A stretch of DNA of 64,000 nucleotides, from contig NC_085137.1 in assembly GCF_035046485.1 (NCBI RefSeq), positions 39,414,566 to 39,478,565 of the forward strand. The letters run 5' to 3'. Below the pieces are notes generated by a model. It made no database searches. It had not been told where the DNA came from and saw only the letters and a program-made list of their open reading frames with translations. Position 1 is the first letter of the stretch; each line of letters begins with the position of its first letter. Positions 62,443-64,000 of this stretch are shown here, one piece after another. The position numbers were made by a program, and so were the translations under genes. The DNA is from Aedes albopictus. Taxonomy: Eukaryota; Arthropoda; Insecta; Diptera; Culicidae.

Positions 62443-63442
62443 CCCAAGTAACAATTTCATTGCTGATTGGTTTTCTTTGATTTTTATTAGGGTTTTATTA
62501 CAGCAATAATAAAAAAAACTCACAGTTTTATGACTGCTTTTATGAAAACCATTGATAAAATGTTTTATAGTACACTTGCAGATATCCATAAAGACAGCTT
62601 TTAAGAGTAAACAAAACTTTCCGATATGTAAACCTTCTGGCAATCTTTATTACCACAATAAAACTGTTAAAACTCTCAAAAGATTGCGATCCGTTCGATT
62701 AGTAACGACATCTGTTGGTGGAAAAGCAGAACTACGACACTGCTAGGTTAATTGCGGTCATCATAAAAGTAAACTTGCTTTCGTTTTATTTTCGCTGATT
62801 ATGGTTGTCGCCATATTGGAGAATTAGCTAACGTGAATGGAAAATAGTAAATTTGGCTCAAATCAGCAATGAATTGATAGTTTACCACCATTTCTATAAC
62901 ATGCTCACATAAATAAACTCTCTCTGCTGAGTTTTCTTGTAATTCGAGAAAGTTTTACTAAATAAACAAATTGATTTATTTCATTCCAAGATGATAATAT
63001 TCACTATTTTTGAAGCGCACTAATTTTATGGTTCTGCAACCCCAATATTCACGGTAAAATTGAATGCACATAAGCCTACGAACACAATAACTACTAAAAT
63101 ATTACTTTAAAATGACTAAGACTTCTACTTACGAATGATGTATCGTCCTGAACTTTACGTGCCATCTAAAAAACTTCTCTGCATCTTGAGCTGTTAAATT
63201 TGTTTTTGAAAAAAAACAACTATCGAGAATGGGAAATTTTTCAACTAGGTTTTAAAACGGTTTTATTGCTACTCTTAATGCGGTTTGCAAAAGCTCTCCG
63301 AGAGTGGTCCACTTAGCCGAAAGATGCTCTTAAAGAGGTTGTCAAGAGGTTTTGATGTATAAATCAGTTTTATTGCAAGTTTTATAAAATTGGTCATGAA
63401 GATCTCTTGTAGAGCCGAACAAAACATAAAATGTTACTTGGG
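62443..63442. mobile_element. CCCAAGTAACA-family TIR element, copy B
   Basis: 1000 bp, starting CCCAAGTAACA and ending TGTTACTTGGG, flanked by TA at 62441-62442 and 63443-63444. It is inside CAGGGGATAG copy 4. It shares its ends with copy A (18303-19917), but most of its interior looks different. No transposase frame is visible. Confidence 0.78.
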
Positions 63443-63619
63443 TACTTTGTCAATTTATTGACGGCTATTTTGTTACATTCCTATAAAACACATTTATATA
63501 TAAGTCAATTAAAGGGACATAAGATGAACTACAATTTACAAATTGAATTTCGAAACGATGTTGAAGTTTTGAAAAATTTGCTGTTTTATTACATTTTGTC
63601 TATCCCCTGTAAATAAACA

Positions 63620-63765
63620 CACAATGTACAAACTTATGCAATGCAATGGCAGGCAAAGAAAGCCCTTAAATCAATAACTGTGGAAATGCTCTAAGAACAC
63701 TAAGTTGAAGAGAGGCAGGCCAAGTTTCAATGTGAACGTCGAGTCATAGAGAAGAAGAATCTGTT
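63620..63765 (+). mobile_element. Feilai-like SINE, 3' part only
   Basis: Body and tail (GAAGAAGAA) match the complement of the SINE at 23528-23650, but the tRNA head is missing. It begins about 10 bp after CAGGGGATAG copy 4 ends. Confidence 0.75.
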
Positions 63766-64000
63766 TTACCGTTTTTATTGAAAAAAGAACAATTATTACT
63801 CAGATATGTAAATTTTCAGATTGTCTTGAATAACGTTTAACCCTCTAATACCAAACCCCGCATTTAGACGGGATATAGTTTGAGCATTATTGCATTTTTT
63901 TTCTTCTTTTTGGGCCAACTAACTTTCATGGTTTTGGCAGATATTTGGTGTCTTTTGAAGCGTATTTACCTTTTTCGAAAAATCCTTGAAAAAATGTTGT
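63766..64000. other. Window end, nothing recognised
   Basis: AT-rich sequence with no gene or repeat boundary that I can support. Confidence 0.3.

Larger units (their letters stand above)
58622..63609. mobile_element. CAGGGGATAG-family foldback element, copy 4 (host of an RTE and a TIR element)
   Basis: The left end CAGAGAATAGATGAAATG and the right end TATCCCCTG have TA on both sides. Only about 37 bp of the left arm precede the RTE insertion (58659-62052). The rest of the element resumes at 62053, and a second insert occupies 62443-63442. Once both inserts are removed roughly 0.6 kb remains. Confidence 0.85.

Overview
The window is eukaryotic and looks like a culicine mosquito, most likely an Aedes. 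The evidence is two short-exon genes of the insect Nimrod family set in a very large mass of transposons: Feilai-like tRNA-derived SINEs, RTE-clade LINEs, many TA-flanked MITEs and foldback elements, and long arrays of a degenerate EcoRI-like repeat (GGAATTCCTCCA). The species assignment is inference; no database search was possible.

Gene content is small. (1) A NimA-like transmembrane protein on the + strand has four visible exons (15819-15945, 35749-35953, 36051-36168, 36231-37410) encoding the end of an EMI domain, a CCxGY/NIM module, two EGF-like modules, a Thr/Ser-rich stalk, one transmembrane helix and a cytoplasmic tail with candidate SH2-binding tyrosines. The signal-peptide exon is not visible. 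(2) A NimB-like secreted protein, also +, has four exons (44599-44931, 45092-45582, 56448-56633, 56712-56841) encoding a signal peptide, an N-terminal region, a CCxGY motif and seven NIM repeats, with no membrane anchor. The two genes lie tandem, about 7.2 kb apart, which resembles the conserved Nimrod cluster known from Drosophila (phagocytosis and haemocyte genes). NimA would act as a cell-surface receptor and NimB as a secreted factor.

Layout: 1-15.8 kb, repeats (a TIR composite at 1036-7547, a nested TIR element at 8163-10135, a TIR element at 11828-14501). 15.8-35.7 kb, a roughly 19.8 kb NimA intron holding an antisense RTE copy broken by three elements, two back-to-back CAGGGGATAG-family elements, a 150-bp satellite and 3 kb of GGAATTCC array. 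35.7-37.4 kb, NimA 3' exons. 37.4-44.6 kb, intergenic degenerate arrays, SINEs and a MITE. 44.6-56.9 kb, NimB with a 10.9 kb intron full of foldback elements and GGAATTCC array. 57-64 kb, a TA-flanked element next to a CAGGGGATAG-family element that hosts a nearly complete RTE LINE (58659-62052; one nonsense and one frameshift) and a second transposon, followed by a SINE fragment.

Most boundaries of mobile elements were set by reading inverted termini and target-site duplications (TSDs) directly. Functional statements about Nimrods and RTEs come from knowledge of those families. Nothing in the window demands a wholly new protein system; the strongest unusual material is the layered transposon nesting and the long foldback elements inside the introns of immune genes.
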